From Planctomycetota bacterium (GTDB lineage Bacteria > Planctomycetota > Phycisphaerae > Sedimentisphaerales > Anaerobacaceae): a stretch of DNA of 46,355 bases. Shown here piece after piece: positions 8,403 to 17,483 of the stretch. Within the stretch, counting starts at the first letter, position 1, and the number at the start of each line of letters is the position of its first letter. A program made the translations under genes and the position numbers. The notes beneath the pieces were generated by a model. That model made no database searches. It saw only the letters and a program-made list of their open reading frames with translations, and was not told where the DNA came from. Location of the stretch: NCBI GenBank assembly GCA_022563885.1, contig JADFMM010000015.1, positions 1 through 46,355 of the forward strand, read 5' to 3'.

Positions 8403-9683
8403 ATGAAAAGAAACCAGTGGGCAATCTCTGTGTGTGTCCTTGCGGTATTGGCATCTAGCGCGTGGGGTCAGGAATGGACACGTTTTCGCGGCCCCGACGG
8501 TCAGGGCAAAGGCGCGGCTGCGCAGCTCCCGGTCCAGTGGCGTGAAACCGACATCGCCTGGAAGACGAAACTCCCAGGCGAGGGACACTCGTCACCGGTC
8601 CTCTGGGGTCACCGGGTCTTCGTCACCACTTGGGACAAAGAACGGGGCGAAGGCGGGGTGATGGCATTAGATGGGTCTACGGGCCGCATACTCTGGCAAC
8701 AGTCCTACCCGCTGGGCCGATCGAGACTCCACCGTGACAATAGCTACGCTTCGTGCACACCGGCCGTGAACCAGGAAAGCGTTTTTGTCTCTTGGCTCGA
8801 TGGTGACCGGTTGGTCTTGGTGGCGTTGGGGCATGACGGCCAGCAGAAATGGACCCGCGACTACGGCAGGGTCCAAGGTCAGCATGGAATAGGTGGCTCC
8901 CCGGTTCTCTATCGAGGGCTTGTCATACTGACCCAGGAGCAATGGGAGGAGAATAACGATGACCTCCAAAGCCGTTGGTTGGGGGTTGATCAGGTGGATG
9001 GGGCCATTCGCTGGGAACTGCCCCGTCGCAATGGGAAGACCTCCTACGGTACACCCAGTCTGTTCACGGATGCCTCCGGCCGGGCTCAGCTCATTTTCAC
9101 CAGCCAGGCGCACGGCATCACGGCGATTGATCCGGCTCAGGGTAAGGTGCTGTGGGAGATCTCGGACTGTTTCAAGGATCGTACTGTTGCTTCGCCGGTG
9201 GTGGCAGGGGATCTTATTGTAGGGACAGCCGGCGGTGGCGGCCTGGGAAGGACCCTCGTGATTGTGAAATCGGGCCGATCAGGAGAGCCACCGAAGCTGC
9301 TCTACGCCACTGACAAGAAAGGGCAGATTCCCTATGTCCCCAGCACGATTGCGATTGGGGACCGCCTCTATCTTTTCCAGGATAGAGGAAACATCTCTTG
9401 CTGGGACTTGCCGACAGGCCGGACCGTTTGGTCCGAGTCCATTAAGGCCAGATTCTATGGTTCGCCAGTGGCCATTGGCGATATGCTCTACTGCGTCACA
9501 CTCAAGGGAGAGTTGGTGATTATCAAGGCGGGTGACGAGTTTCAGCTCCTAGCGGTCAATCCGCTGGGCGAGGCCTGTCAAACGACACCTGCCGTCGCCA
9601 ACAACCGTCTCTACGTGCGCACGTTGTCGTCGCTGGTCTGTGTCTCCGGGACAAGACTATCCAAGCGTACCGCTGTTCGGTAG
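8403..9683 (+). CDS. Secreted PQQ-binding-like beta-propeller protein
   Basis: A 426-residue exported protein with signal peptide MKRNQWAISVCVLAVLASSA, then WGQEW. The mature start WTRFRGPDGQGKG is the hallmark of the large planctomycete family of outer-membrane-protein-assembly-like (BamB or PQQ) propellers. Blades with G-V-W / GKVLWE / GRTVWSES motifs recur through the protein (for example ALDGSTGRILWQQ, QVDGAIRWELP and DLPTGRTVWSES). It starts 12 bp after the L,D-transpeptidase with GGAG upstream. There is no sign of the extra catalytic residues of quinoprotein dehydrogenases. The role is probably protein interaction at the envelope; the specific function is unknown. Confidence 0.88.
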   Translation: MKRNQWAISVCVLAVLASSAWGQEWTRFRGPDGQGKGAAAQLPVQWRETDIAWKTKLPGEGHSSPVLWGHRVFVTTWDKERGEGGVMALDGSTGRILWQQSYPLGRSRLHRDNSYASCTPAVNQESVFVSWLDGDRLVLVALGHDGQQKWTRDYGRVQGQHGIGGSPVLYRGLVILTQEQWEENNDDLQSRWLGVDQVDGAIRWELPRRNGKTSYGTPSLFTDASGRAQLIFTSQAHGITAIDPAQGKVLWEISDCFKDRTVASPVVAGDLIVGTAGGGGLGRTLVIVKSGRSGEPPKLLYATDKKGQIPYVPSTIAIGDRLYLFQDRGNISCWDLPTGRTVWSESIKARFYGSPVAIGDMLYCVTLKGELVIIKAGDEFQLLAVNPLGEACQTTPAVANNRLYVRTLSSLVCVSGTRLSKRTAVR

Positions 9684-9940
9684 TGTCAATCTTTTTCGCC
9701 GCGCAACTTGATATTTGCTGGGATGGAGCTACAATACCCCCGTTGTTCGCACGGTGGTTATTGGCTTTGGGTGTATGACAATCGCATCTGGGCCCAATCA
9801 GGCCGCTCGTCTTCGACCCCGAGGCGCCATTCGGCCCGACCTCATGGCCCAGGGCAGCCGAGGGGAAACCAATTCGAGTCTAGGGACAGAGACTTGCTGA
9901 CCAGGCAAGGCCGGCGGATCCATGGAAAGGAACACGTTTC

Positions 9941-12493
9941 ATGCCCTATGCACCGCAGAACAGACGCGTTGGCCCCCGCAAACGGATGCCGGCGACCGGT
10001 GTGCGGACCGGTTCACGCGTCCAGGATTTTAAGCGTTCGTTTCGGGACAATCTCTTCTGTTCTCTGGGCCGAGTGCCCAGGGCCGCCACCCGCAACGATC
10101 TATACACAGCCTTGGCGTTGACGGTGCGCGATCGGGTGCTCAAGCAGGGCGTCCGCACTCTGGAGACCTACACGGAAAAGGATGCCCGTGTGGTGGCCTA
10201 TCTATCCGCAGAGTTTCTACCCGGACCCCACCTGGAAATCAACCTGCACAACCTCGGCATGATGGCGCAGGCGCGTCAGGCGATGGAGGAGTTCGGTCTC
10301 AACCTAGAAGAGATCTTCGAGCAAGAGGAGGAACCCGGGCTGGGCAATGGCGGCCTGGGACGGTTGGCTTCCTGCTACATGGACTCCTTGGCCTCCATCG
10401 AGATACCTGCGATCGGGTATGGTATACGCTACGAGTTTGGCATTTTTGATCAGCTCATTCGTGACGGGTGGCAGGTCGAAAAGACAGACAAGTGGCTCCG
10501 TTTCGGTAATCCCTGGGAAATCGCACGCCCCGAATTGGCCTTCGACATTCCCTTCGGCGGAGGGACGGAAAACTTCAGGGACGATCAGGGCCGGCCGCGG
10601 GTCCGTTGGATGCCCGATACCGTGGTCAAGGGCGTGGCCTATGATACGCCCATCCTGGGCTACCGAGTGGGGACCTGCAATAGACTGCGGCTTTGGAAGG
10701 CCGAGGCAGTGGAGTCCTTCGACTTTTCCGCGTTCAACCATGGCGACTACTATCGTGCCGTGGAAGACAAGATGGTCTCGGAGAACATCACCAAGGTCCT
10801 CTATCCCAATGATGAGCATTGCGCCGGAAAGGTGTTGCGCCTACAGCAGCAATTCTTCTTTGTCAGTTGCTCACTCCAGGACATGATCCGTGTCCACTTG
10901 AGCCTCGGACGTTCCTTGGACCGGTTTCACGAGCACTGGGCTGTGCAGCTCAATGACACCCATCCGGCGATTGCGGTGGCAGAATTGATGCGACTGCTGG
11001 TCGATGAACACCGCATGGACTGGGCCAAGGCCTGGGAGGTGACACGCAATACCTGTGCCTATACGAACCACACCCTCCTACCGGAAGCCTTCGAAACCTG
11101 GCCCGTGCCCCTCTTTCGTGACTTGCTGCCGCGACACCTGCAGATCATCTACGCGATCAATCACAGTTTTTTGCAGGAAGTTAGGGCTCGCTTCTCGGGC
11201 GATGAAGACCGTGTCGAACGTATGTCGCTGATTGGTGAGCAAGGAGGACGGTGTGTGCGTATGGCCCATCTTGCGACCGTGGGAAGCCACCGTGTCAATG
11301 GCGTGGCCGCCCTGCATTCCGAGTTGCTCAAGAAACGTGTGATGCAGGATTTTGCCGAGATGTGGCCGCAGAAGTTCTGCAATGTCACCAACGGTGTCAC
11401 CCCACGACGATTTGTGGCCGTGAGCAATCCACCCTTGGCGGAGTTGTTGGACGACGTGATCGGTGAGGGTTGGCAACGTGATCTCGACCAGCTTCGCAAA
11501 CTCGAACCCTATGCAGACGATACCGAGTTTCACCGCGCCTGGCGTGAAGTGAAACAAACGGCCAAGTGTCGGCTGGCCGAGCTGATTGGCCTGCGTGTGG
11601 GTGTGACTGTGGATCCGGAGTCTCTGTTCGACATCCAAGCAAAACGCATCCATGAGTACAAGCGGCAGCATTTGAATGCATTGCACATCCTTACTCTATA
11701 TTTGCGTCTCAAGCGGAATCCCCGGGTGCAGTTGCCCGCCCGCACCTTTATCTTCGGCGGCAAGGCGGCACCGGGATACTATCTGGCCAAGCTCATTATC
11801 AAGCTCATCAATGATCTCGCGGGCCTGATCAACGACGATCCGGATGTCGCGGGACGGATCAAGGTCGTCTTTTTTCCCGACTACAACGTCAAGAACGCCC
11901 AGCCCATCTATCCCGCGGCGGATCTCTCGGAACAGATTTCCATGGCGGGCAAAGAGGCGTCCGGCACGGGTAATATGAAGTTCTCTCTCAATGGCGCCCT
12001 GACCATCGGCACTTTGGACGGCGCCAATGTGGAGATCAGGGAGGAAGTCGGCGCCGAAAATTTCTTCCTCTTCGGTCTTGATGCGGAACAGGCCCATGCA
12101 CTGCAAGGGCAGGGGTATCGGCCGCAAACAATCTACGATCAGAACGAGACACTACGGGAGGTCCTGGACTTCTTGGAATCGGGCGCGCTGGCCGGCGGCG
12201 ATAGACGACTCTTCCGGCCTCTGGTTGACAATCTGATGGAATCAGACCCCTTCCTGGTATTGGCAGACTACCAGGCCTATGTCGATTGCCAGGAGCGAGT
12301 CAGTAAGCTGTGGCAGGACCCGGTGGGGTGGACCCGCGCGAGCATTCTCAACGTCGCGCGGATGGGCAAGTTTTCCTCCGATCGTTCGATCCGTGATTAT
12401 TGTCGGGAGGTGTGGCATGTTGAGCCCATCTCCATCGATATGGAGGCGATCGAACCTTGTCTCGCCGATGAGGGGGACTCGGTGGATCTCTAA
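9941..12493 (+). CDS. glgP: Glycogen/starch/alpha-glucan phosphorylase
   Basis: An 850-residue GT35 enzyme that cleaves alpha-1,4-glucan with phosphate to glucose-1-phosphate. The N-terminal part has the strongly conserved AEFLPGPHLEINLHNLG, GLGNGGLGRLASC and GYGIRYEFGIF. The pyridoxal-phosphate lysine is Lys680 in EASGTGNMKFSLNGALTIGT, followed by DGANVEI. Length matches the family (about 800-850). The start at 9941 has a GGAAAGGAAC stretch upstream. It is followed 37 bp later by phosphoglycerate dehydrogenase and then the phosphohexosamine mutase, all on the same strand, suggesting one transcript linking glycogen breakdown to sugar-phosphate use. A secreted GH13 amylase lies 10 kb away. Confidence 0.97.
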   Translation: MPYAPQNRRVGPRKRMPATGVRTGSRVQDFKRSFRDNLFCSLGRVPRAATRNDLYTALALTVRDRVLKQGVRTLETYTEKDARVVAYLSAEFLPGPHLEINLHNLGMMAQARQAMEEFGLNLEEIFEQEEEPGLGNGGLGRLASCYMDSLASIEIPAIGYGIRYEFGIFDQLIRDGWQVEKTDKWLRFGNPWEIARPELAFDIPFGGGTENFRDDQGRPRVRWMPDTVVKGVAYDTPILGYRVGTCNRLRLWKAEAVESFDFSAFNHGDYYRAVEDKMVSENITKVLYPNDEHCAGKVLRLQQQFFFVSCSLQDMIRVHLSLGRSLDRFHEHWAVQLNDTHPAIAVAELMRLLVDEHRMDWAKAWEVTRNTCAYTNHTLLPEAFETWPVPLFRDLLPRHLQIIYAINHSFLQEVRARFSGDEDRVERMSLIGEQGGRCVRMAHLATVGSHRVNGVAALHSELLKKRVMQDFAEMWPQKFCNVTNGVTPRRFVAVSNPPLAELLDDVIGEGWQRDLDQLRKLEPYADDTEFHRAWREVKQTAKCRLAELIGLRVGVTVDPESLFDIQAKRIHEYKRQHLNALHILTLYLRLKRNPRVQLPARTFIFGGKAAPGYYLAKLIIKLINDLAGLINDDPDVAGRIKVVFFPDYNVKNAQPIYPAADLSEQISMAGKEASGTGNMKFSLNGALTIGTLDGANVEIREEVGAENFFLFGLDAEQAHALQGQGYRPQTIYDQNETLREVLDFLESGALAGGDRRLFRPLVDNLMESDPFLVLADYQAYVDCQERVSKLWQDPVGWTRASILNVARMGKFSSDRSIRDYCREVWHVEPISIDMEAIEPCLADEGDSVDL

Positions 12494-12530
12494 TGGATGC
12501 GGTCGTCGGGTCCCACAGGAGCTAGCGTCT

Positions 12531-13712
12531 ATGAGTCGGGTGTACAAAATCCAAACCCTCGACAAAATCTCGGCCAAAGGGCTGGAGCTTCTGCCACGAG
12601 AGGGGTATGAAGTTGGCTCCGAGATTCCCAGTCCGGATGCCATCATTCTCCGCAGCCACAAAATGCACGACCGGGCGATTCCGCCCTCCGTGCTCGCCAT
12701 CGGCCGAGCCGGTGCCGGTGTCAACAACATTCCCGTTGACGCTTGCAGCGCATTGGGCATCGTCGTCTTTAACACGCCTGGGGCCAATGCCAACAGCGTG
12801 AAAGAGATGGTGCTGATGTCTCTGTTCCTCTCGTCCCGGAGAGTGGCGGACGGCATGGCCTGGGTCAAGTCTCTCGTCGGACAGGGTGCCGAGGTTCCCA
12901 AGCTCGTCGAACAGCGAAAGTCTGACTTCGCCGGCCCGGAGATCAAAGGAAAGAAACTGGGCGTGATCGGGCTCGGGGCCATCGGCGTGATGGTGGCCAA
13001 TGACGCCACTGCCTTGGGCATGGAGGTTACCGGCTATGACCCCTTCATCTCAGTCGATGCCGCTTGGGGGCTGTCACGCGCGGTCAAGCGGGCGGGCGGT
13101 CTGAGTTCCTTGACCGCCGAATCCGACTATCTTACCGTGCATGTGCCGTTGAACGAGAAGACCCAGGGCTTGATTAACCGTGAGACCTGTGCGCAGATGA
13201 AAAAGGGGACCCGGCTGTTGAATTTCTCCAGAGGCGGCTTGGTCAACAACGACGCCGTTAGAGAGGCCCTGGCCTCCGGGCAGATTGCCAGCTATGTGAC
13301 CGATTTTCCGGACGAGGAACTGCTCAGCGAACCCAATGTGATCGCCTTCCCCCATCTGGCGGCCTCCACGCCGGAGGCGGAGGAAAACTGTGCGACGATG
13401 GCAGTGACACAGGTACGAAACTATCTGGAATTCGGTACGATCGAAAACTCGGTCAATTTCCCTCAGTGCCAGATGGCCCCGTCGGCCTCGCAACGCATCG
13501 TGGTGGCCAATAGCAACGTGCCGAACATGGTGGGCCAAATCACGACGCTCCTGGCGGAGTACAAGATCAACATACAGGACATGATTAACAAGAGCCGCGG
13601 TGATTTTGCCTACAACATCATCGACGTTGATAATGAGGTCAGCGAAGACCTCCTGCAGAAGATCCGTGCCGTCGACGGTGTGGTCATGACGCGGCTCATT
13701 GAAATTGAATGA
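12531..13712 (+). CDS. serA: D-3-phosphoglycerate dehydrogenase with ACT domain
   Basis: A 393-residue cytoplasmic enzyme for the first step of serine synthesis from 3-phosphoglycerate. The start is ATG 12531 with AGGAG at 12517-12521; an in-frame extension back into glgP is rejected. The substrate and NAD domains show GRAGAGVNNIPVDA, the Rossmann motif GLGAIG, the catalytic Arg in NFSRGGLVNN and His in FPHLAASTPEAEEN. The C-terminal 75 residues are an ACT domain (NVPNMVGQITTLLAEYKINI), the usual serine-sensing module, so feedback control is likely. It is the compact type without the intervening domain of longer PGDHs. It sits between glgP and the mutase gene with only 3 bp before the latter. 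Confidence 0.95.
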   Translation: MSRVYKIQTLDKISAKGLELLPREGYEVGSEIPSPDAIILRSHKMHDRAIPPSVLAIGRAGAGVNNIPVDACSALGIVVFNTPGANANSVKEMVLMSLFLSSRRVADGMAWVKSLVGQGAEVPKLVEQRKSDFAGPEIKGKKLGVIGLGAIGVMVANDATALGMEVTGYDPFISVDAAWGLSRAVKRAGGLSSLTAESDYLTVHVPLNEKTQGLINRETCAQMKKGTRLLNFSRGGLVNNDAVREALASGQIASYVTDFPDEELLSEPNVIAFPHLAASTPEAEENCATMAVTQVRNYLEFGTIENSVNFPQCQMAPSASQRIVVANSNVPNMVGQITTLLAEYKINIQDMINKSRGDFAYNIIDVDNEVSEDLLQKIRAVDGVVMTRLIEIE

Positions 13713-13715
13713 TTC

Positions 13716-15101
13716 ATGGCGCAAGCATTGATCATCAGTGTCAGTGGTCTGCGGGGCATCATCGGTGAGAATCTGACGGCGGCGATCGCCACCGACTATG
13801 GCTGTGCCTTTGGCTCCTACCTCAGATCGAGTGGTGATGATTCCCAAAAGAGACTGAGTGTTTGTCTGGGACGGGACTCGCGCCCGAGTGGGCCGATGAT
13901 CCAGGCGGCGGTGACGGCGGGTCTGTGCAGTGTCGGCATCGACGTCACTGATCTGGGCATCGTGACGACGCCCTGTGTCGGTATCATGCTGAGGGAACTG
14001 GCCTGCGACGGGGGCGTGGTGATCACGGCTTCCCACAATCCCATCCAGTATAACGGGGTCAAACTGCTGCTCAGCGACGGCATCGCCCCACCGGCCGAAG
14101 TCGCCGCCGAGATCAAGGCGCGGTTTCAAAACAAAGACTTCTCCCTGCAAGGATCGGCCCAGTGTGGCAGACGCTTTGACAACGATCAGGCGGACCCGAT
14201 CCACATCGACCGAGTCCTGGCGATCGTGCGGCCCGCAGAGATTGCGACCAAACGCTTCAAGGTCGTACTCGACAGCGTCAATGGCGCCGGCGGCCGGATT
14301 GGCCTGCGTCTGCTGGAGGCCCTAGGCTGCGAAGTGATTCCCGTCAATGGTGAACCGACCGGTTTCTTTGCGCACGAACCGGAGCCCACCGAAGCGAACT
14401 TGCAAAGCCTATGCGATATCGTGCGGCGGGAACGTGCCGTCATCGGCTTCGCCCAGGACCCCGATGCCGATCGCATCGCCATCGTCGATGAGAACGGCCG
14501 TTACCTCGGCGAGGAGTATACATTGGCTCTGGCCGCGAAGTATGTCTTGGGGACCGAAGGCGGCAGCACCGCCGCCAATCTCTCGACCTCGCGCATGCTC
14601 GATGACATCGCCCATACAGCGGGGGTCACCGTCATTCGCACTCCGGTGGGCGAGGCTTATGTCGCCAAGGCCATGCTTGAGCACCAGTGTGTCGTGGGCG
14701 GCGAAGGCAACGGCGGCATCATCGACCTGCGCGTCGGTCCGATCCGTGACAGCCTGGTGGCCATGGCCCTGGTGTTGCAGTTGATGGCGACGGAAAACCA
14801 AACGGTGGGGCAGTTGGCCGATCAGATCGGCGGCTATGCCATGCTCAAAGAAAAATTCTCCGCCACATCCGAACAGGCGGATCGCATCATCGAAGAGGCC
14901 AAAGCCCTGTTCCCGGATGCCAAGGTCAACACGAGCGACGGATGTCGCTTCGATTTCAGCAATAGCTGGATACACCTGCGGCTCAGCAATACCGAGCCGG
15001 TCATGCGCGTGATCGTGGAAGCCCCCGATCAGGCGGCGGCGGAGGATTACGCTCGGCAGGTTGGAACATTGCGAGACCAGGTTTTGGGGCAAGTGACTTA
15101 G
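13716..15101 (+). CDS. glmM: Phosphoglucosamine mutase / phosphohexomutase
   Basis: A 461-residue alpha-D-phosphohexomutase. SVSGLRGIIGENL is the N-terminal substrate motif, and TASHNP with Ser106 is the phosphoserine loop. DPDADR is the Mg-binding loop, and GEGNGG replaces the GEESGH sugar-specificity loop of phosphoglucomutases. GEGNGG is typical of the phosphoglucosamine mutase group found in archaea and several bacterial phyla; a phosphomannomutase or phosphoglucomutase role cannot be excluded. The C-terminal phosphate-binding loop RLSNTEPVMRV is intact. The start is 3 bp after the serA stop, so translation is coupled. After glycogen phosphorylase, a mutase of this family could convert glucose-1-phosphate or supply amino-sugar phosphates for peptidoglycan. 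Confidence 0.88.
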   Translation: MAQALIISVSGLRGIIGENLTAAIATDYGCAFGSYLRSSGDDSQKRLSVCLGRDSRPSGPMIQAAVTAGLCSVGIDVTDLGIVTTPCVGIMLRELACDGGVVITASHNPIQYNGVKLLLSDGIAPPAEVAAEIKARFQNKDFSLQGSAQCGRRFDNDQADPIHIDRVLAIVRPAEIATKRFKVVLDSVNGAGGRIGLRLLEALGCEVIPVNGEPTGFFAHEPEPTEANLQSLCDIVRRERAVIGFAQDPDADRIAIVDENGRYLGEEYTLALAAKYVLGTEGGSTAANLSTSRMLDDIAHTAGVTVIRTPVGEAYVAKAMLEHQCVVGGEGNGGIIDLRVGPIRDSLVAMALVLQLMATENQTVGQLADQIGGYAMLKEKFSATSEQADRIIEEAKALFPDAKVNTSDGCRFDFSNSWIHLRLSNTEPVMRVIVEAPDQAAAEDYARQVGTLRDQVLGQVT

Positions 15102-15137
15102 GCGCGGCTCGAAGTGTCTGAATACAGCATGGCAGAA

Positions 15138-15179
15138 TCGTACTCGTGCTCATACTCAGCGCAGCGGTACTCGTAATCG
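15138..15179. repeat. Tandem GTACTC-type repeat, copy 1
   Basis: Hexamer-like repeats of TACTCG flank a core GCGCAGCG. The stretch TACTCAGCGCAGCGGTACTCG is shared with the repeat at 25386-25423. The sequence lies in the short gap between the converging glmM and small membrane protein genes. It has no coding sense and is a dispersed intergenic repeat. Confidence 0.65.
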
Positions 15180-15203
15180 AAACACCTACCGGCCCGGCCT
15201 ATG

Positions 15204-15608
15204 CTACTCGGCCTGAAACTCACCCTGTTCACGCCAGAGCACCGTGCCGTCCAAATGCATGACGATATACCCGCTGTTGACGAAGAGGGATCGGTAGTGT
15301 TGTTCGGTGTAGGCCAAGATCTCGTCGTCGGCGGAGTCCAGGGTGATTTCGGCGGCTCGATAGGTGAGTTTTCCCAGGCGTACGTGACCTGAGAGGGTGG
15401 GGATCTGGGCGTCCACAAAGTCCCGGGCGGGGACGGACTGGTAGGTGGTCCGGTAGTCCTGGATGCTCTCGGCGAGCTGGTGCATGGCCCGCATGGCCTC
15501 GCGCCGATTGATCCAGTCCTTAAGGTTGAGCATGCCGATGAGCACAGCCACGGTGACGGATAAGACCACCACGGTTTCCCGAAGCAGTGCCTTTTGTCGT
15601 CGGTTCAC
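15204..15608 (-). CDS. Small membrane protein of unknown function
   Basis: A 134-residue protein that I do not recognise. The likely start is GTG 15608, preceded by GGAGAGG at five bases; upstream in-frame codons overlap the RNase HI-PurN gene and are rejected. A basic N-terminus (NRRQKALLRE) leads into one transmembrane segment (TVVVLSVTVAVLIGMLNL, about residues 12-29). A helical stretch and a soluble C-terminal domain follow, with ITLDSADDEILAY and YIVMHLDGTVLWREQGE. The layout resembles a pseudopilin-like or septum-type bitopic protein, but no specific motif supports either. It starts 26 bp after the RNase HI-PurN stop and is probably the last gene of that operon. Confidence 0.65.
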   Translation of the reverse strand: MNRRQKALLRETVVVLSVTVAVLIGMLNLKDWINRREAMRAMHQLAESIQDYRTTYQSVPARDFVDAQIPTLSGHVRLGKLTYRAAEITLDSADDEILAYTEQHYRSLFVNSGYIVMHLDGTVLWREQGEFQAE

Positions 15609-15634
15609 GGTGCCTCTCCGTTCGGGTTCGACCC

Positions 15635-16699
15635 CTAGGTTTGGGCCGCTGCCGCCGCCCGTTTGGGGTTGACCGACAGTTTGCCCTGGGCAAAGAGGTT
15701 GACGGCCTCGGGATAGGCGATGCACTCTTCCCCGAAGACGCGGGCCGCCAAGGTGTCCGGCGTGTCTTCGGGCTCGACGGGACAGGTTCGCTGGAGGAGG
15801 ATGGGACCCTGATCATATTCATCCGTACAGAAGTGAACGGTGCAACCGCTGACTTTGCAGCCTGCCTTCAAGACCGCCTCATGGACGTGGGGGCCCCACA
15901 TGCCCTTGCCGCCGAAGCTGGGCAGGAGGGCTGGATGGATGTTCATGACACGATTGTGAAACTGCGTGGGGATTTTCCACAGGCACAACCATCCCCCCTG
16001 GAGCACCAGATCCACGCGAGCGGCGATCAGCCTTTCTTCAATGGCCCGGCTGAAGCGATCGATGTCCGGATAGTCTTTCCTGCCGATGATCGTCACCGGC
16101 AATCCCGCGTCGCGCATCCGCTGGTTCCCCGAGACGTCGGAGCGGGAGCTGATCACAATGGGGAGTTCCGCGTGGATGCTCCCCCGTTGAATGTGATCCA
16201 CGATGTTTTGCAGGGTCCTGCCGCTGCCGCTGATGAGCCCGCCGATGCGGAGTTTCGGTCCCTCCGGCTGTGCCGCGGCCTCTTTGATGAGAATGTCGGT
16301 GCCCGCGTCGAGGCATTGATTGACCATGGCATCGGCTTCCTGGTTTGCCCCGCGGAGGACGTGGGTAAACTCCCAGGCGTCGAAGGCCTCCAGCAGGCGG
16401 ACCACCTCCTGATGGAGGGGTTTGAGCGTCGGGCTTTTGACGCGGTAACTTCCCTTGATTTGCTTCACCAGCAGTTCGCTGTCGCAAAAGACCTCGATGG
16501 TCTTGGCCTTGAGTTGTGTCGCTCTCATCAGGGCTTTGACGACGGCGCTATACTCGGCGACGTTGTTCGTGCTTTTGCCGAGATAGACACCCTCGCAGTG
16601 GAGCAGGTTCTTCTGAGTGTCATAGAGACAGATGCCCGCCGCCGAGGGCCCCGGATTGCCGCGACTGCCTCCGTCCGTATAGGCAATGATCTTGTTCAA
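15635..16699 (-). CDS. RNase HI fused to phosphoribosylglycinamide formyltransferase (PurN)
   Basis: A single 354-residue frame carries two enzymes. Residues 1 to about 140 are an RNase HI domain with the complete DEDD site (Asp9 in YTDGGSRGNPG, Glu49 in NNVAEY, Asp73 in VFCDSELL and Asp123 in ANQEADAMV). It would cut RNA in RNA-DNA hybrids. Residues 149 to about 340 are a PurN-type transformylase, which formylates GAR in purine synthesis. It has LISGSGRTLQNI for phosphate binding and the catalytic Asn253 and His255 (NIHPALLP) and Asp296 (DEYDQGPIL). Both halves look intact. The domains are joined by a short Ala/Pro/Glu-rich linker. The gene lies 52 bp after a zinc-ribbon protein gene, and only 26 bp separate it from the next gene. 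No frameshift separates the halves, so the fusion looks genuine. Confidence 0.93.
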   Translation of the reverse strand: MNKIIAYTDGGSRGNPGPSAAGICLYDTQKNLLHCEGVYLGKSTNNVAEYSAVVKALMRATQLKAKTIEVFCDSELLVKQIKGSYRVKSPTLKPLHQEVVRLLEAFDAWEFTHVLRGANQEADAMVNQCLDAGTDILIKEAAAQPEGPKLRIGGLISGSGRTLQNIVDHIQRGSIHAELPIVISSRSDVSGNQRMRDAGLPVTIIGRKDYPDIDRFSRAIEERLIAARVDLVLQGGWLCLWKIPTQFHNRVMNIHPALLPSFGGKGMWGPHVHEAVLKAGCKVSGCTVHFCTDEYDQGPILLQRTCPVEPEDTPDTLAARVFGEECIAYPEAVNLFAQGKLSVNPKRAAAAAQT

Positions 16700-16751
16700 G
16701 ACAAAGGGCCTCCGCTATCGAGTCGCGAGAAGGTGTGATGGGGCGTGGCTG

Positions 16752-17483
16752 TTAGGATTTGGAGAGAACGAGGATGCGTGTGCAATTGGAGCATCGGACA
16801 ATCTCATCCCTTGTCATGAGTTGATTGACGCACTCGGCCGTCACGCTCATGAAGCAGCCACCGCAACTGTAACTCGATGTCTTGCTGGAGTGCTGCGTGT
16901 CCACTTCAACCACGGCTTCTCCGTCGTAGGTATCGGCGACTCGGTTGAAGGTCTCCAGAAACTCGGCAGGAATGTCTCGGGCGGCATCATCCCACTCGGC
17001 TTGCATGGCGGTGACTTCCTCCTCCAGTTTGACCGAGGCGACCTCTGCGTCATGGCGCACCTTGTCGAGTTGCGCCTTCTGCTCATCCATGGTTGCAACG
17101 ATCTTATCACACTCGGCCTGGTCTGTTTCAACGTCTCTCATCAGTTCCAGGATCTGTGTTTCCAACTTGGAGTTGTCCGCCTTGTTGGTGTTGAGAAGGG
17201 TTAGCAGAGAGGCGTATTCTTTGTTGGTCTTGGCGCCGTTCAGCGCCGCACGCAGCTTGGCAATCTCGGCGTCACGGCTCCTGAGTTCGAGTTCCAGACG
17301 ATCGCTTTGCAGTTTGGTCAGCTGAACCTCTTCCTTTTTGGCTTCCAACGCGTTTTGTTCCGTTCGTATCCGGTTCTCTTGCACAACCACGCTGCGTCGG
17401 CATCGGGCCAGTTTGGCCTTGGCGGCCCGTAAGCGACTTTCCACGCTCTGAAGCTTCGTCAACCCACTTAGTAAAGAACTCAT
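16752..17483 (-). CDS. Coiled-coil protein with C4 zinc ribbon (COG1579 type)
   Basis: A 243-residue cytoplasmic protein. Residues 1 to about 165 are a long heptad-rich antiparallel coiled coil (for example LQSVESRLRAAKAKLARCRR and KLQSDRLELELRSRDAEIA). The C-terminus has a zinc ribbon with two CxxC pairs: CGGC and, about 22 residues on, CSNC. The family (zf-RING_7, COG1579) is widespread, and a nucleic-acid or RNA-related role has been suggested but not settled. The start at 17483 has AAGGA upstream. It heads an operon with RNase HI-PurN, which fits a link to RNA metabolism but does not prove it. Confidence 0.85.
   Translation of the reverse strand: MSSLLSGLTKLQSVESRLRAAKAKLARCRRSVVVQENRIRTEQNALEAKKEEVQLTKLQSDRLELELRSRDAEIAKLRAALNGAKTNKEYASLLTLLNTNKADNSKLETQILELMRDVETDQAECDKIVATMDEQKAQLDKVRHDAEVASVKLEEEVTAMQAEWDDAARDIPAEFLETFNRVADTYDGEAVVEVDTQHSSKTSSYSCGGCFMSVTAECVNQLMTRDEIVRCSNCTRILVLSKS

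Noticed and set aside
12279-12530. N-terminal extension of phosphoglycerate dehydrogenase
   Set aside because: It lies inside glgP; the ATG at 12531 has AGGAG and gives the normal family start.
13074-14204. Long antisense frame across serA and glmM
   Set aside because: A shadow of two well-supported genes; the peptide is rich in Arg, His and Asp with no recognisable domain.
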